Shown here: positions 51,728 to 60,705 of the stretch, piece after piece | Position numbering within the stretch: the first letter of the stretch is position 1 | How the letters are laid out: each line of letters starts with the position of its first letter | Translations under genes and position numbers: made by a program | The notes under the pieces: generated by a model | Database searches by the model: none | Seen by the model: the letters and a program-made list of their open reading frames with translations, nothing else | Told to the model about the DNA's origin: nothing | NCBI RefSeq assembly: GCF_013376475.1 | Contig: NZ_CP045508.1 | Coordinates: 989,501 to 1,053,500 of the forward strand | DNA: 64,000 bases | Source of the DNA: Desulfolutivibrio sulfoxidireducens | GTDB taxonomy: Bacteria; Desulfobacterota; Desulfovibrionia; Desulfovibrionales; Desulfovibrionaceae | Direction of reading: 5' to 3'

Positions 51728-52843
51728 ATGGACATCGACCTGAGCGTTTCCCATTGCGTCAAGACCTTCGGCGCCTTCCTGGCCGTGGACGACGTCACCT
51801 TCGACGTCCCCGCGGGCTCCTTTTTCTCCATCCTGGGACCCTCGGGATGCGGCAAGACCACGCTGTTGCGCATGGTGGCCGGATTCGAGGAGCCCACCTC
51901 CGGGCGCATCATGATCCGGGGCAAGGACATGCGCGGGGTCTTGCCCAACCGCCGCCCGGCCAACCTGGTCTTCCAGCACCTGGCCCTTTTTCCCATGATG
52001 ACCGTGGCCGAGAACATCGCCTTTGGCCTGAAGCGCCGCAAGGTGGCCGCTCCCGAGATCGCCCGGCGCACCGGGGACATCCTGGAACGCGTCGGCCTGC
52101 CCGGCTACGGGGACAAGCGCGTCGCCCAGCTCTCCGGCGGCCAGAGGCAGCGCGTGGCCATTGCCCGGTGTCTGGTCCTCGACCCCCTGGTCCTGCTTCT
52201 GGACGAGCCCCTGGGCGCGCTCGACCTCAAACTGCGCGAACAGATGAAGGTGGAACTCAAAAAGCTCCAGGCCAAGGTCGGCACCACCTTCGTCTACATC
52301 ACCCACGACCAGTCCGAGGCCCTGGTCATGTCCGACACCGTGGCGGTCATGAACATGGGCCGTTTCGAGCAGATGGGCTCTCCCCAGGAACTCTACCGCT
52401 CCCCCAAGACCCCCTTCGTGGCCCGGTTCGTGGGCGAAAACAACATCTGGTCCGGCCGGGTGGAAAAGACCGAGGGCGACCGCGCGGTCATCCGCACCGA
52501 CGAGGGCTTCGCCTTCATCGCCCGCGCCCAAGGCGGCCTGCCCCCGGGCGTCCGGGCCGATCTGTTCCTGCGGCCCGAGGCCATGCGCATCGAGCCCGCC
52601 GAGACCGAGGGCCTGAACACCTTCACGGTCGCTGTCCGGGCCATCCTCTTTGACGGGGCCAACAGCCGGCTGCTTACCGCCACCCCAAGCGGCCATGAAC
52701 TCCTGGTGGCCCTGCCCCAGAACCGCCGCTTCGACCACATCGCTCCCGGACAGAACATCCTCGTGGGCTGGCATCCCGAATCCGGCATCTGTTTCCCGGC
52801 CACGGCGCCCGCCCATGCGGCCGCAAGGGGGCCCCGCCCATGA
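51728..52843 (+). CDS. ABC importer ATPase, PotA type
   Basis: 371 residues. Walker A ILGPSGCGKTTLLRM near residue 37, Q-loop VFQHLALFPMMTV, signature QLSGGQRQRVAIARCL near 138, Walker B LVLLLDEPLGALDLKL, H-loop ITHDQSEA. The last 120 residues form a TOBE-type regulatory domain (VGENNIWSGRVEKTEG...). It powers uptake through the two permeases encoded next. Stop overlaps the permease start (ATGA). SD weak. Confidence 0.94.
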   Translation: MDIDLSVSHCVKTFGAFLAVDDVTFDVPAGSFFSILGPSGCGKTTLLRMVAGFEEPTSGRIMIRGKDMRGVLPNRRPANLVFQHLALFPMMTVAENIAFGLKRRKVAAPEIARRTGDILERVGLPGYGDKRVAQLSGGQRQRVAIARCLVLDPLVLLLDEPLGALDLKLREQMKVELKKLQAKVGTTFVYITHDQSEALVMSDTVAVMNMGRFEQMGSPQELYRSPKTPFVARFVGENNIWSGRVEKTEGDRAVIRTDEGFAFIARAQGGLPPGVRADLFLRPEAMRIEPAETEGLNTFTVAVRAILFDGANSRLLTATPSGHELLVALPQNRRFDHIAPGQNILVGWHPESGICFPATAPAHAAARGPRP

Positions 52844-53694
52844 GACACTCCCGGCTGTCCCTGTGGATATTCCTGACCCCGGTGCTTCTGTGGCTTGTGC
52901 TTCTGATCGTTTTGCCCCACCTGGATCTCTTGCTCATGAGCTTCCGGGGCAAGGACGAATACGGCCAAATGGGCTTTACCCTGGGCAACTACGTCACCTT
53001 CTTCTCCGAGCCCATCTACTGGCTGACCTTCGTGCGCACGGCCGTCTATTCGGTCATCACCACCTTTTTCACCTTCCTTCTGGCCATGCCCGTGGCCTTC
53101 TACATCGTCAAGGTGGCCAGGCCCAGGTTCAAGGGCGCGCTTTTGACGTTGCTGCTTCTGCCATTCTGGGTCAGCGAACTGGTGCGGGTCTACGGCTGGA
53201 TGATCCTTCTTCGCGAGTCCGGGGTCGTCAACTTCTTTCTCAAACGGCTCGGGCTGGTGGATGCCCCCATCCAGATGCTCTACACCGACGCCACCATGAT
53301 CATGGGCCTGGTCTACACCTCCATGCTCTTTATGGTCGTGCCCGTGGTCTCGGTCATGGAGAGTCTGGACGACAGCCTCATTGAGGCCGCCTGCGACCTG
53401 GGCGGCTCCAGGTGGAGCATCTGGCGGGAGATCATCCTGCCCCACTGCAAGCCCGGCATCACCTCCGGGGCCATCGTGGTGTTCATGCTCTCGCTTGGCA
53501 ACTACCTGACCCCCAACCTCATGGGCGGCAAGAACTCCCTGTGGTTCACCGAACAGATCTACAACCAGTTCATCGCCAGCTTCAACTGGAACCAGGGCGC
53601 GGCCTTCGGCTTTCTGCTCCTGGTCCTAAGCTCGTGCATCATCTGGGCCGGCCTGCGGATAAGCCGCCAGAAGCTGGGGGAGGTGGCCTCGTGA
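52840..53694 (+). CDS. ABC importer permease, PotB type
   Basis: 284 residues, six transmembrane helices. The EAA loop is visible: DDSLIEAACDLGGSRWSIW followed by REIILPHCKPGITSG near residue 175-205, which contacts the ATPase. N-terminus RHSRLSLWIFLTPVLLWLVL is the first helix. Overlaps the ATPase gene by four bases and the second permease by four (GTGA), so all are translated together. Confidence 0.94.
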   Translation: MRHSRLSLWIFLTPVLLWLVLLIVLPHLDLLLMSFRGKDEYGQMGFTLGNYVTFFSEPIYWLTFVRTAVYSVITTFFTFLLAMPVAFYIVKVARPRFKGALLTLLLLPFWVSELVRVYGWMILLRESGVVNFFLKRLGLVDAPIQMLYTDATMIMGLVYTSMLFMVVPVVSVMESLDDSLIEAACDLGGSRWSIWREIILPHCKPGITSGAIVVFMLSLGNYLTPNLMGGKNSLWFTEQIYNQFIASFNWNQGAAFGFLLLVLSSCIIWAGLRISRQKLGEVAS

Positions 53695-54545
53695 TCCGCT
53701 CCCTGCCCAATTCCAAGGCCTATACCTGGTCCTTCCACGTCTTCGTGATCCTGTATTTCGTCTTTCTCTTCGCGCCGCTTCTGGTCACCTGCGTGTTGGC
53801 CTTCAACGACTCCAATTTCCCCTCCCTGCCCTGGAACGGCTTCACCCTGGACTGGTTTTTCTCCCCAGGCCCCAGACGCGTGGGCATCTTCCACGACGCC
53901 CAGAACCTGCGCTCCATCCTGGTCAGCTTCGAGACCGCAGTCATCGTCTCCATCCTGTGCGTCGTGGTCGGCACCTGCGCCGCCTTCGCCTTCGAGCAGG
54001 AACATTTTCCCGGCAAAAGCCCGCTCTATTTCCTCATGCTCGCCCCCCTGGTCATCCCCGGGGTCATCCTGGGCATCTCCCAGCTTCTGGCCGCCACCAC
54101 CGCCGGAACCTTCGTGGAAAAAACCTTTGGCCTCGACGTCGAACTCTTCCGCCCCAGCTTCTGGCTGGTGGTCCTGGGCCAGTTTTCGTTCATCACCACC
54201 TTCGTGGCCCTGGTGGTCGCGGCGCGCCTGCGCAAGTTCGACCGCTGCCTGGAGGAGGCGGCCCTGAACCTCGGGGCCACCCGCTTCGAGGTCATTCGGC
54301 TGATCATCCTGCCCTACCTGCGTCCCGCCCTGATCAGCTCCGGGGCCGTGGCCTTCCTCATGAGCTTCGAAAACTTCAACACCACGCTTTTCCTCGTCGG
54401 CTCGCAGCCCACCCTGCCCATCAACCTCTACCTCCAGGTCCGCGACGGCAGCACCCCGGTCATAAACGCCATCTCGTTTCTGCTCATCGTCGGCACCTCC
54501 TGCCTGGCGCTTTTCAACCTCTATCTCGGCCGCAAGGAGTCCTGA
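53691..54545 (+). CDS. ABC importer permease, PotC type
   Basis: 284 residues from a GTG at 53691 preceded by GGGGGAGGTGG. Six transmembrane helices; EAA loop CLEEAALNLGATRFEVIRLI followed by ILPYLRPALISS near residue 185-210. N-terminal ATG-starting frames upstream belong to another reading. It forms the channel with the first permease. Typical late part: SFENFNTTLFLVGSQPTLPI. The glycerophosphodiesterase gene starts 3 bp after its stop. Confidence 0.94.
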   Translation: MIRSLPNSKAYTWSFHVFVILYFVFLFAPLLVTCVLAFNDSNFPSLPWNGFTLDWFFSPGPRRVGIFHDAQNLRSILVSFETAVIVSILCVVVGTCAAFAFEQEHFPGKSPLYFLMLAPLVIPGVILGISQLLAATTAGTFVEKTFGLDVELFRPSFWLVVLGQFSFITTFVALVVAARLRKFDRCLEEAALNLGATRFEVIRLIILPYLRPALISSGAVAFLMSFENFNTTLFLVGSQPTLPINLYLQVRDGSTPVINAISFLLIVGTSCLALFNLYLGRKES

Positions 54546-54548
54546 TCC

Positions 54549-55364
54549 GTGTTCTTCGACCATATCCCCGCCTCACGGCCCATCGGCGCACACCGGGGAG
54601 CCCGCTCCCTGGCCCCGGAAAACACCCTTCCGGCCATCGAAAAGGCCCATGCCCTGGGCGCGCACTTCGTGGAAATCGACGTGCGCCTGACCGTCGACGG
54701 ACACCTCGTGGTCTTTCACGACGACACCCCGCGCCGGACCACAAGCGTCGTCGCCTCGCCCCTGGCCGCGCGCGCCGCGCACCATGTCGATACCTTCACC
54801 CTGGCCGAACTGCGCTCCCTCGACGCCGGCTCCTGGTTCGCCGCCACAGACCCCTTCAAGACCATCGCCGACGGGGAGGTCCCCCAAACCGACCTCTCGG
54901 GTTTTCCCGGCACGCCCATCCCCACCCTGGCCGAGGTCCTGGCCTTCTGCCGCGGCCATGATTTCCCCGTCAACGTCGAGATCAAGGACCACGCCGGCCG
55001 TCCCGGCCACGAGGCCATCACCCCTGAGGTCCTGGCCCTGGTGCGCCGGACGCAAACCCGCGACCTCGTGCTTGTGTCCTCCTTCAATCACCACTACCTC
55101 ACCCAGGCCGCCGCTCTCGATCCGGACATCCCCCGGGCCGCCCTCTTCGAACACCGGCTTCCCCGCGATATCCGCAACCATCTTCGTTCCCTCGAAGCGG
55201 CCGCCTGCCACCCGGACCACGCCATCGCCCCGCCCGCCGTGGTGCAATCGCTTCTCGAGGCGGGCCTGCGCGTCACCCTGTGGACCGTGAACGACCCGGC
55301 CAGGGCCAGGACCTACCCGCCGGCCGCCGGCGTCATTACCGACGTGCCGCAGCGCTTCCTGTGA
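54549..55364 (+). CDS. ugpQ: Glycerophosphodiester phosphodiesterase
   Basis: 271 residues, GDPD TIM-barrel. Catalytic motifs: IGAHRGARSLAPENTLPA with His-Arg near residue 15, FVEIDVRLTVDGHLVVFHDD with Glu/Asp metal ligands and second His near 40-55, and VNVEIKDHAGRP near 140. It splits glycerophosphodiesters into glycerol-3-phosphate and an alcohol. No signal peptide, so it acts in the cytosol on imported substrate. GTG start with AAGGAG upstream, 3 bp after the permease gene; cotranscription with a PotD-type importer is unusual and hints that the importer carries a glycerophosphodiester or its amine head group. A hairpin array starts at its stop codon. Confidence 0.93.
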   Translation: MFFDHIPASRPIGAHRGARSLAPENTLPAIEKAHALGAHFVEIDVRLTVDGHLVVFHDDTPRRTTSVVASPLAARAAHHVDTFTLAELRSLDAGSWFAATDPFKTIADGEVPQTDLSGFPGTPIPTLAEVLAFCRGHDFPVNVEIKDHAGRPGHEAITPEVLALVRRTQTRDLVLVSSFNHHYLTQAAALDPDIPRAALFEHRLPRDIRNHLRSLEAAACHPDHAIAPPAVVQSLLEAGLRVTLWTVNDPARARTYPPAAGVITDVPQRFL

Positions 55365-55500
55365 ACCGGGGCTGCCGCCCCGGACCGGAGTAACCGGGGC
55401 TGCCGCCCCGGACCGGAGTAACCGGGGCTGCCGCCCCGGACCGGGACTAACCGGGGCTGCCGCCCCGGACCGGAGTAACCGGGGCTGCCGCCCCGGACCC
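55365..55500 (+). repeat. Tandem array of five ~28-bp palindromic units
   Basis: Units start at 55365, 55393, 55421, 55450 and 55478, each ACCGGGGCTGCCGCCCCGG followed by a short spacer (the third is one base longer). Every unit can fold as a 7-bp GC hairpin. The array begins on the base after the ugpQ stop and its last unit merges into module A. It looks like slippage amplification of the module A tip. Confidence 0.95.
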
Positions 55501-55585
55501 CGCCCGGGGGAAATCATTCCCCCCGGACCCCCCGATTCCCGGTCGCGGAGCGCGCCGCTTCGCGGCAACGCTCCGCGACCGGGAA
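55478..55585 (+). repeat. Module A plus module B hairpin
   Basis: Module A at 55478-55535 is nearly identical to 657-714. It is followed by a hairpin with perfect 17-bp arms (55536-55552 and 55569-55585). Module C is not present here. It lies between convergent ugpQ and the GH64-like gene, where a bidirectional terminator would be expected. Confidence 0.85.
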
Positions 55586-55645
55586 AACGAGGCGGGACGG
55601 GCGGGTCCGCTGGAGTACGTCCGCTGTCGCCTGATATGCGGACGT

Positions 55646-57052
55646 CTACTGGTCAACGTTGAGTTCGATCATGAGATAGCTGTTCGGATCGATCGCGGGG
55701 TCGAATTCCATGAGCACCTGCCCCAGCCGGTCCTGCAGGGAAAAGCCATAGGCCGTGGCCTTGCCCTGGAGGCTGGCCGCATAGGTGTTATAGTTCGTGG
55801 GCTTGGCCGGTTGCGCTTTGTCGAACAAGAGGTTCTTGCCCGCCGGGGTGTTCGCCGGGTCGATGACGGTCCCGTCCGGCATCGTGCCTCCCCACCATCT
55901 CGTGCTGGAAAGACCACCGAGGGGAATGCCGTTGAAGGTGACGGCGCTTCCCGGGAACCCGAAATTGAGTCCGGCCAGCAGGTCGCCGACCACCCATCCG
56001 AAAACGTCGTTGGTCATCGAGGACGTGGTGTCGCTTTGGGTTTTCCCATGGGGATCGACATAGGACCAGGTATAGCCGGGGTCGCAACCGTAAATCCCAT
56101 TGGTCGCATTCAGTTCCGCGAAGGTGATGGTGACGGTGCTTTGGTCCCCGATGCCATCGCCCTTGATTCCGCCGCATGTGGGGTTGGCCTTGCCCGACCC
56201 TTTTTGCGCGGTCATGGTCACGTTGCCGTTCACGTCGACCGTGGCCATGTAATCGTACCCCTGCGAGGTCAACCGCTCCCTCTGCGGGATTCCTCCGGCC
56301 TGCGAGCCGGCGAAGCATCCCTGGATGTGGATCGCTTGCCTTTGCAGGGTCGTTTTCAGGTAAGAGGTCCAATCATGATACAGGGGATTCGGATTCGTCG
56401 CGTCATGGAAGGCCATGGGCGGAAGCACCCTGGCGAATTTGGGCGAAGGCAGAATGTCTTTGGGAGAGGGAACGACGTTTGCCAGGGGCGGTGTTGCCGC
56501 ATTCGCGGCCGCGGTGACAAGTTGCGTCGTGTTTACCAGCGTCGCCAGCGGGCTGTTTTTGCTGTGCGGGGCGTTCACGGCGGTCAGTATCAGGCCGATC
56601 GCGGCGCAATCGATATAGGACATGTTGACGTGCATGCCCCCGGCGTCGACGGTCGGTTCGATATACTGGTACCGGATGAGATAGTTGGGATCATTGGGGT
56701 TCGCCGAGGCTGGCTGGTAGCAGCAGCCGAGACCGTCCAGGGGGGCGTTGAGGCTGATGTAGATGCGGCCTGAAACGTACGAGGTGATGAAGACCGACGG
56801 GATATTGGCCGGAGCCCCCCCGCCCACGGAGACCGGACTGGTGAGCTCGGCCAGGGAATAGGGGGTGTCCCGGATCAGATCTTCCATCGTGCCGGTTGAC
56901 TTGTTGTAATACCGCCCTTTCACCCCGGGCTTCCCTCCGCCAAGGAAATGGACGAGGACCTTGTCCGGGGCAAACCCGCCGAGTGGGCCGAAGACGATGG
57001 GGACACCCTTGGGTGCCGCTTCCTGGGACCGTGGAGAATCGTGATGCGCCAT
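55646..57052 (-). CDS. GH64-like beta-1,3-glucanase family protein
   Basis: 468 residues. Features of the GH64/thaumatin-like family: GRIYISLNAPLDGLGCCYQP near residue 95, IRYQYIEPTVDAGGMHVNMS then YIDCAAIGLILTAVN near 130-160, and FGWVVGDLLAGLNFGFPGS near 350. GH64 enzymes cut long beta-1,3-glucans to pentasaccharides and are mostly from actinobacteria and fungi. The assignment is by pattern and fairly sure; catalytic residues could not be placed with certainty. No signal peptide is visible (MAHHDSPRSQEAAPKG), odd for a glucanase; export by another route or an intracellular role is possible. GGAGGAGGACATC precedes the ATG. The upstream DNA is AT-rich, a possible sign of transfer. Confidence 0.75.
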   Translation of the reverse strand: MAHHDSPRSQEAAPKGVPIVFGPLGGFAPDKVLVHFLGGGKPGVKGRYYNKSTGTMEDLIRDTPYSLAELTSPVSVGGGAPANIPSVFITSYVSGRIYISLNAPLDGLGCCYQPASANPNDPNYLIRYQYIEPTVDAGGMHVNMSYIDCAAIGLILTAVNAPHSKNSPLATLVNTTQLVTAAANAATPPLANVVPSPKDILPSPKFARVLPPMAFHDATNPNPLYHDWTSYLKTTLQRQAIHIQGCFAGSQAGGIPQRERLTSQGYDYMATVDVNGNVTMTAQKGSGKANPTCGGIKGDGIGDQSTVTITFAELNATNGIYGCDPGYTWSYVDPHGKTQSDTTSSMTNDVFGWVVGDLLAGLNFGFPGSAVTFNGIPLGGLSSTRWWGGTMPDGTVIDPANTPAGKNLLFDKAQPAKPTNYNTYAASLQGKATAYGFSLQDRLGQVLMEFDPAIDPNSYLMIELNVDQ

Positions 57053-57265
57053 GATGTCCTCCTCCGGCTGCTTGGGCAGCCATGCTATGAAGTTGCTGGT
57101 ATTTATTAATTGATTAATAACCGGAAAATAGTCAAATAGTTTCTTTGAAATATAGTTTTATCGAATAGCCAGGTGCGGCAGGGAGGCGGCAAGGAAGGAA
57201 TCCGAAAACGTCGGGAGGCGCGGATGTCGGGATGGCTGGCCGGGGATGTGTTCCGGCCTCGGGGG
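57053..57265. other. AT-rich intergenic region
   Basis: 213 bases, markedly AT-rich at 57090-57170 (TTATTAATTGATTAATAA, palindromic in part, at 57101-57118). TTGACT on the minus strand at 57130-57135 may be the -35 of the GH64-like gene; no good -10 at the right distance. No gene seen. Confidence 0.4.
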
Positions 57266-58444
57266 TCAGGCCGCCTGCGCGGCCGCGTGGGCCGAGGCAA
57301 AGGCCCAGTGCAGGTTCAGGCCCCCCAGGCGGCCGGTGACGTCCAGGGTCTCGCCGATGAAGCACAGGGCCGGCAGGGCCCGGGCCTGCATGGTCTTGGA
57401 GGAGATGTGCGCCGTGTCCACGCCGCCCAGGGTGACCTCGGCCTTGGCGTAGCCTTCGGTGCCGGCGGGTGCGAAGGGGAAGGCGTGCAGCGAGGCCAGG
57501 ACGGACAGGAGGCGTTTGCGGGGAGTGGCGGCGACCGGGCCGGCGAGAGTGTGGAGGTCGCACAGGGCGGCGGCCAGGCGGGAGGGAACGAAGCGGGCCA
57601 GGGCGTTTTTCACGTCCAGGCGCGGGTGGTGGTCCGGGATGGTCGTGAGGTCGCGGCCCGGGGAGAGGTCGATGGCCAGGGTCTGGGAGGGGGACCAGTG
57701 CAGGGAGGCGTCGAGCACGGCCGGTCCGGAGATGCCCTTGTGGGTGAAGAGCAGGTCGCCGTGGATGGGCGGCATGGGGTCCGGTCCGGTGATGGCCACG
57801 GGCAGGGCCGTGCCGGCCAGGGAGTGGCAGAAGGGGGAAAGCCCGGCCGGGGCCAGAAGCGGCACCAGGCCGGGCCGGGTGGCCACGACCGGGATGCCGT
57901 ATTGCCGGGCGATGCGGTGTCCCAGGTCCGAGGCCCCAAGGCGCGGCCAGGAAAGGCCGCCGGTGGCCACGATCAGCCGGGAGCAGGCCAGGAGGCCGGT
58001 TGAGGTCTCAAGGGTGAAGCGGCCGGCATCGGATTCGTGGCGGACCTCGTGGATGGCGGTCCGGGTGCGGATGGCCGCCCCGGCGGCGCGGGCGTTGGCG
58101 ACCAGCAGGTCGGCCACGGCCGAGGCCCCCTGGCGGCAGAATATCTTGCCCTGGTCCTCCTCGGCGGTGGTGAGGCCGCCGGCGTGGACAATGGCCAGGA
58201 TATCGGCCGGGGTGAACCGGGCCAGGGCGGATTTGACGAAATGGGGGTTTTGGCCGACGTAGTCCGAGGGCGAGGCCGCCAGATTGGTCAGATTGCAGCG
58301 GCCGCCGCCGCTTACGCGGACCTTGGCGGCCGGGCGTTCGGCGTGGTCCAGGACCAGGGTGGAGCGGCCCCTGGCCGCGCACAGGGCGGCGCACAAAAGG
58401 CCCGAGGCCCCGGCCCCCAGGATGATGACGTCGGTATGGTTCAT
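57266..58444 (-). CDS. BaiN/HI0933-type flavoprotein
   Basis: 392 residues. FAD-binding Rossmann start DVIILGAGASGLLCAALCAA, then KVRVSGGGRCNLTNLAASP near residue 43, the diagnostic block of the BaiN/YhiN family, IVATGGLSWPRLGASDLGHR near 165, and the C-terminal LCFIGETLDVTGRLGGLNLH with the second FAD contact. BaiN is associated with reduction steps in bile-acid conversion, but most members are of unknown function. Start at 58444 fits the Rossmann; longer frames run across the dehydrogenase promoter. Divergent from the alcohol dehydrogenase, 66 bp between. Confidence 0.93.
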   Translation of the reverse strand: MNHTDVIILGAGASGLLCAALCAARGRSTLVLDHAERPAAKVRVSGGGRCNLTNLAASPSDYVGQNPHFVKSALARFTPADILAIVHAGGLTTAEEDQGKIFCRQGASAVADLLVANARAAGAAIRTRTAIHEVRHESDAGRFTLETSTGLLACSRLIVATGGLSWPRLGASDLGHRIARQYGIPVVATRPGLVPLLAPAGLSPFCHSLAGTALPVAITGPDPMPPIHGDLLFTHKGISGPAVLDASLHWSPSQTLAIDLSPGRDLTTIPDHHPRLDVKNALARFVPSRLAAALCDLHTLAGPVAATPRKRLLSVLASLHAFPFAPAGTEGYAKAEVTLGGVDTAHISSKTMQARALPALCFIGETLDVTGRLGGLNLHWAFASAHAAAQAA

Positions 58445-58510
58445 GGCCCTGCGGCGGTTGTGCCGTTTTCGGGCCTTGGGCGCAAGCCGGGACGGCAAAA
58501 GGAGCGGGAT

Positions 58511-59698
58511 ATGCGGTTTTCGTTTTCGGGACCGGGACGCATCGTATTCGGTCCGGGGTGTGCGTCCGAGCTTGCCGGGATTGTAGCCGGATATGGGAAT
58601 CGGGTCCTGCTGGTGACCGGGGCGCATCCGGAAAGGCTGCGGCGGATCAGGGACGGGCTGGCCGAGGCGGGCGTCGTCGTCGTGCCCTATGCGGTTCTGG
58701 GGGAACCCACGGTGGCCGTGGCGGCCGAGGGCGCGAGTCTGGCCCGGGAGGCGGGGTGCGCGGCGGTTGTTTCTGTTGGCGGGGGCAGCGTCATGGACGC
58801 GGGCAAGGCCGTGGCCGCCCTGGCCGCCAATCCCGGGGACCCCTACGACTTTTTGGAGGTGGTGGGGCGGGGCCTGCCCCTTCCCAACGCGCCCCTGCCG
58901 CATGTGGCCGCGCCGACCACGGCCGGGACCGGGGCCGAGGCCACGGCCAACGCCGTGCTTTTGTCCCCGGAGCACAAGGTCAAGGTCAGCCTGCGCTCGG
59001 CCGGCATGTTCCCGGACGTGGCCCTGGTGGACCCGGAATTGACCCACGGGATGCCGCCGGCGGTCACGGCGGCCACCGGGCTCGACGCCCTGACCCAGCT
59101 TTTGGAGGCCTTCGTGTCCCGGCAAAAAAATCCCATGACCGACGCCCTGTGCCGCGAGGGGCTTATGCGCGCGGCCCGGTCGCTTGAGCGGGCGTATCTG
59201 GACGGGTCCGACGCGGCGGCGCGCGAGGACATGGCCCTGGCCGCGCTTTTAAGCGGCCTGGCCCTGGCCAATGCCAAGCTTGGGGCGGTGCATGGGCTGG
59301 CCGCGCCTTTGGGAGGAGCGTTTCCCGCGCCGCACGGATTCGTGTGCGCCCGGCTTCTGCCCCTGGTCATGGAGGCCAATGTCCGGGCGCTTTTGGAGCG
59401 CGATCCGGGTTCGCCGGCCCTTGGGGCCTTTGCCGAGGCCGGGCGCATCCTGACGGCTGGCGCGGACGGCAAAGGCCGATCCGGAACGGGGGACGAAAGG
59501 GCTGACATCGCGGCCGGGGTGGCCAGGGTGAAGGGGCTGTGCGACCGGGTCGGGACGCCGTCCCTGTCCCGGTTCGGGATGACCCGGGAGGACGTGTCGG
59601 GCATCGCGGCCAAAGGCTTGCGGGCCAGCAGCATGCGGGGAAATCCCGTGGAACTTTCGCCGGAGGAGGTGGAGGGGATACTTCTGCGGGCGCTCTAG
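58511..59698 (+). CDS. Iron-containing alcohol dehydrogenase
   Basis: 395 residues. NAD-binding GGGSVMDAGKAVA near residue 95; metal-binding region: Asp in ATGLDALTQLLEAF near 193, His in KLGAVHGLAAPLGGAFPAPH near 260 and the second His at HGF. Type III dehydrogenases interconvert alcohols and aldehydes in fermentation or ethanol oxidation; substrate cannot be told from sequence. AAGGAG lies six bases before the ATG at 58511. Frames upstream to 58037 mirror the flavoprotein. Ends 2 residues after the family's last helix; no obvious defect. Confidence 0.94.
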   Translation: MRFSFSGPGRIVFGPGCASELAGIVAGYGNRVLLVTGAHPERLRRIRDGLAEAGVVVVPYAVLGEPTVAVAAEGASLAREAGCAAVVSVGGGSVMDAGKAVAALAANPGDPYDFLEVVGRGLPLPNAPLPHVAAPTTAGTGAEATANAVLLSPEHKVKVSLRSAGMFPDVALVDPELTHGMPPAVTAATGLDALTQLLEAFVSRQKNPMTDALCREGLMRAARSLERAYLDGSDAAAREDMALAALLSGLALANAKLGAVHGLAAPLGGAFPAPHGFVCARLLPLVMEANVRALLERDPGSPALGAFAEAGRILTAGADGKGRSGTGDERADIAAGVARVKGLCDRVGTPSLSRFGMTREDVSGIAAKGLRASSMRGNPVELSPEEVEGILLRAL

Positions 59699-59880
59699 CG
59701 CCCCTGGCGGGCCGTGCTGGGCTTGGGGGGCATCCGTTCCCTTGCGTGGCCTCTGTCATGGAAAGCCGTACGAATGGGCTGTGTTCGGATGGCCCATGCG
59801 GCTTGAGGGCCGGTGCGGCCATCCGCGTCCTTTTCGAGACGGCCAATCCCGGCGGTTTGGAACCGTTGGCCTTTCGCGTC

Positions 59881-60303
59881 CTACTCTGTGGCCTCTTGGA
59901 TGTAGGCCACGAAATCTTCCTGCACCTGCCGGATCACCGTTTCACGCAGGGCGGCCACGTTTTCCGGAGGCTGCCTGTCGCGCATGGCCCGATGGTATTG
60001 GGTCAGGGCCTCGTAGGAGTCGAGGAGTTCCTCGTGCAGGGTGGGTTTGTCCGGCGTGACATTCCGGAGGGAAACCACGCGGCAATCCATGCGTGAGGCC
60101 AGAAACCGCAGGGGCAGGATGGAATCGCAGGCCCGCATCAGGGGAAGGAGCAGCTCCACCCCGAGTTTGGCCCCCGTGTCGGCCTGGCTGAGTTCCCGCA
60201 TGAAGGTGGTGTAGGGCTTGCCCAGTTCCCTGGCCAGGGCCTTGGCGGGCTTGCCCGAGGCCCGCACCATTTCGCGCAGGACGTCCATGATCGAGTCTGG
60301 CAT
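59881..60303 (-). CDS. Phage CII-like (CP76-type) regulatory protein
   Basis: 140 residues. DVLREMVRASGKPAKALARE then LGKPYTTFMRELSQADTGAK forms a helix-turn-helix of the Phage_CP76/CII-like family, used by phages to activate lysogenic promoters. LLLPLMRACDSILPLRFLAS follows as in the family; the C-terminal half is helical. GGAGGG precedes the ATG at 60303 at nine bases. No other phage gene is near, so it is a stray or recruited regulator. Divergent from the trehalose synthase gene, which it could regulate. Confidence 0.85.
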   Translation of the reverse strand: MPDSIMDVLREMVRASGKPAKALARELGKPYTTFMRELSQADTGAKLGVELLLPLMRACDSILPLRFLASRMDCRVVSLRNVTPDKPTLHEELLDSYEALTQYHRAMRDRQPPENVAALRETVIRQVQEDFVAYIQEATE

Positions 60304-60705
60304 GAGAGAATTCCCTCCATAATCTCATGGCCTCCTTTGGGCCGATGACATATATTAAGAAAATAGGCGTAGCGTCTCCTGAGTCGTGCTTCGATCGCCG
60401 CGCGTCAAGGGCACACTATCGCCCGTATCTCGATGTCCCGCAACTGTCCCTGGCGCTGGGGGGGATCGGCCGGAACGGACGGGGAACGCCCAGCCCCGCC
60501 CTATGGCCACAGCGGCATGCCCCGACGGCGGACCGGCCAGTGTTGCGTCCCTTGAAAAACACCCCAGTTTTTTAAGAAAAAAATAAGTATTTCAAATTGT
60601 TGTTTTCGAAATTCGTGTATGCTCATTTCCAGGACGCGACACGAGGCCTCGATGGACCGCCGGCCCGAGGACGGATGAAAACGACGTCGACAGCCCAAAG
60701 ACAGC
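60304..60705. other. Divergent intergenic region before trehalose synthase
   Basis: About 400 bases, AT-rich at 60560-60630. TTGTTG (60597-60602) and TATGCT (60618-60623), 15 bp apart, form a weak plus-strand promoter candidate 83 bp before the start. AGTGTTGCGT at 60539-60548 equals the first bases of the IS630 ends near 36474 and 38659; alone it proves nothing. No gene seen. Confidence 0.4.

Noticed and set aside
55365-55500. Possible CRISPR array
   Set aside because: Units are contiguous palindromes with no unique spacers and no cas genes nearby.
60539-60548. AGTGTTGCGT, same as the IS630 end
   Set aside because: Only ten bases match; downstream sequence differs and no TA or second end is seen.
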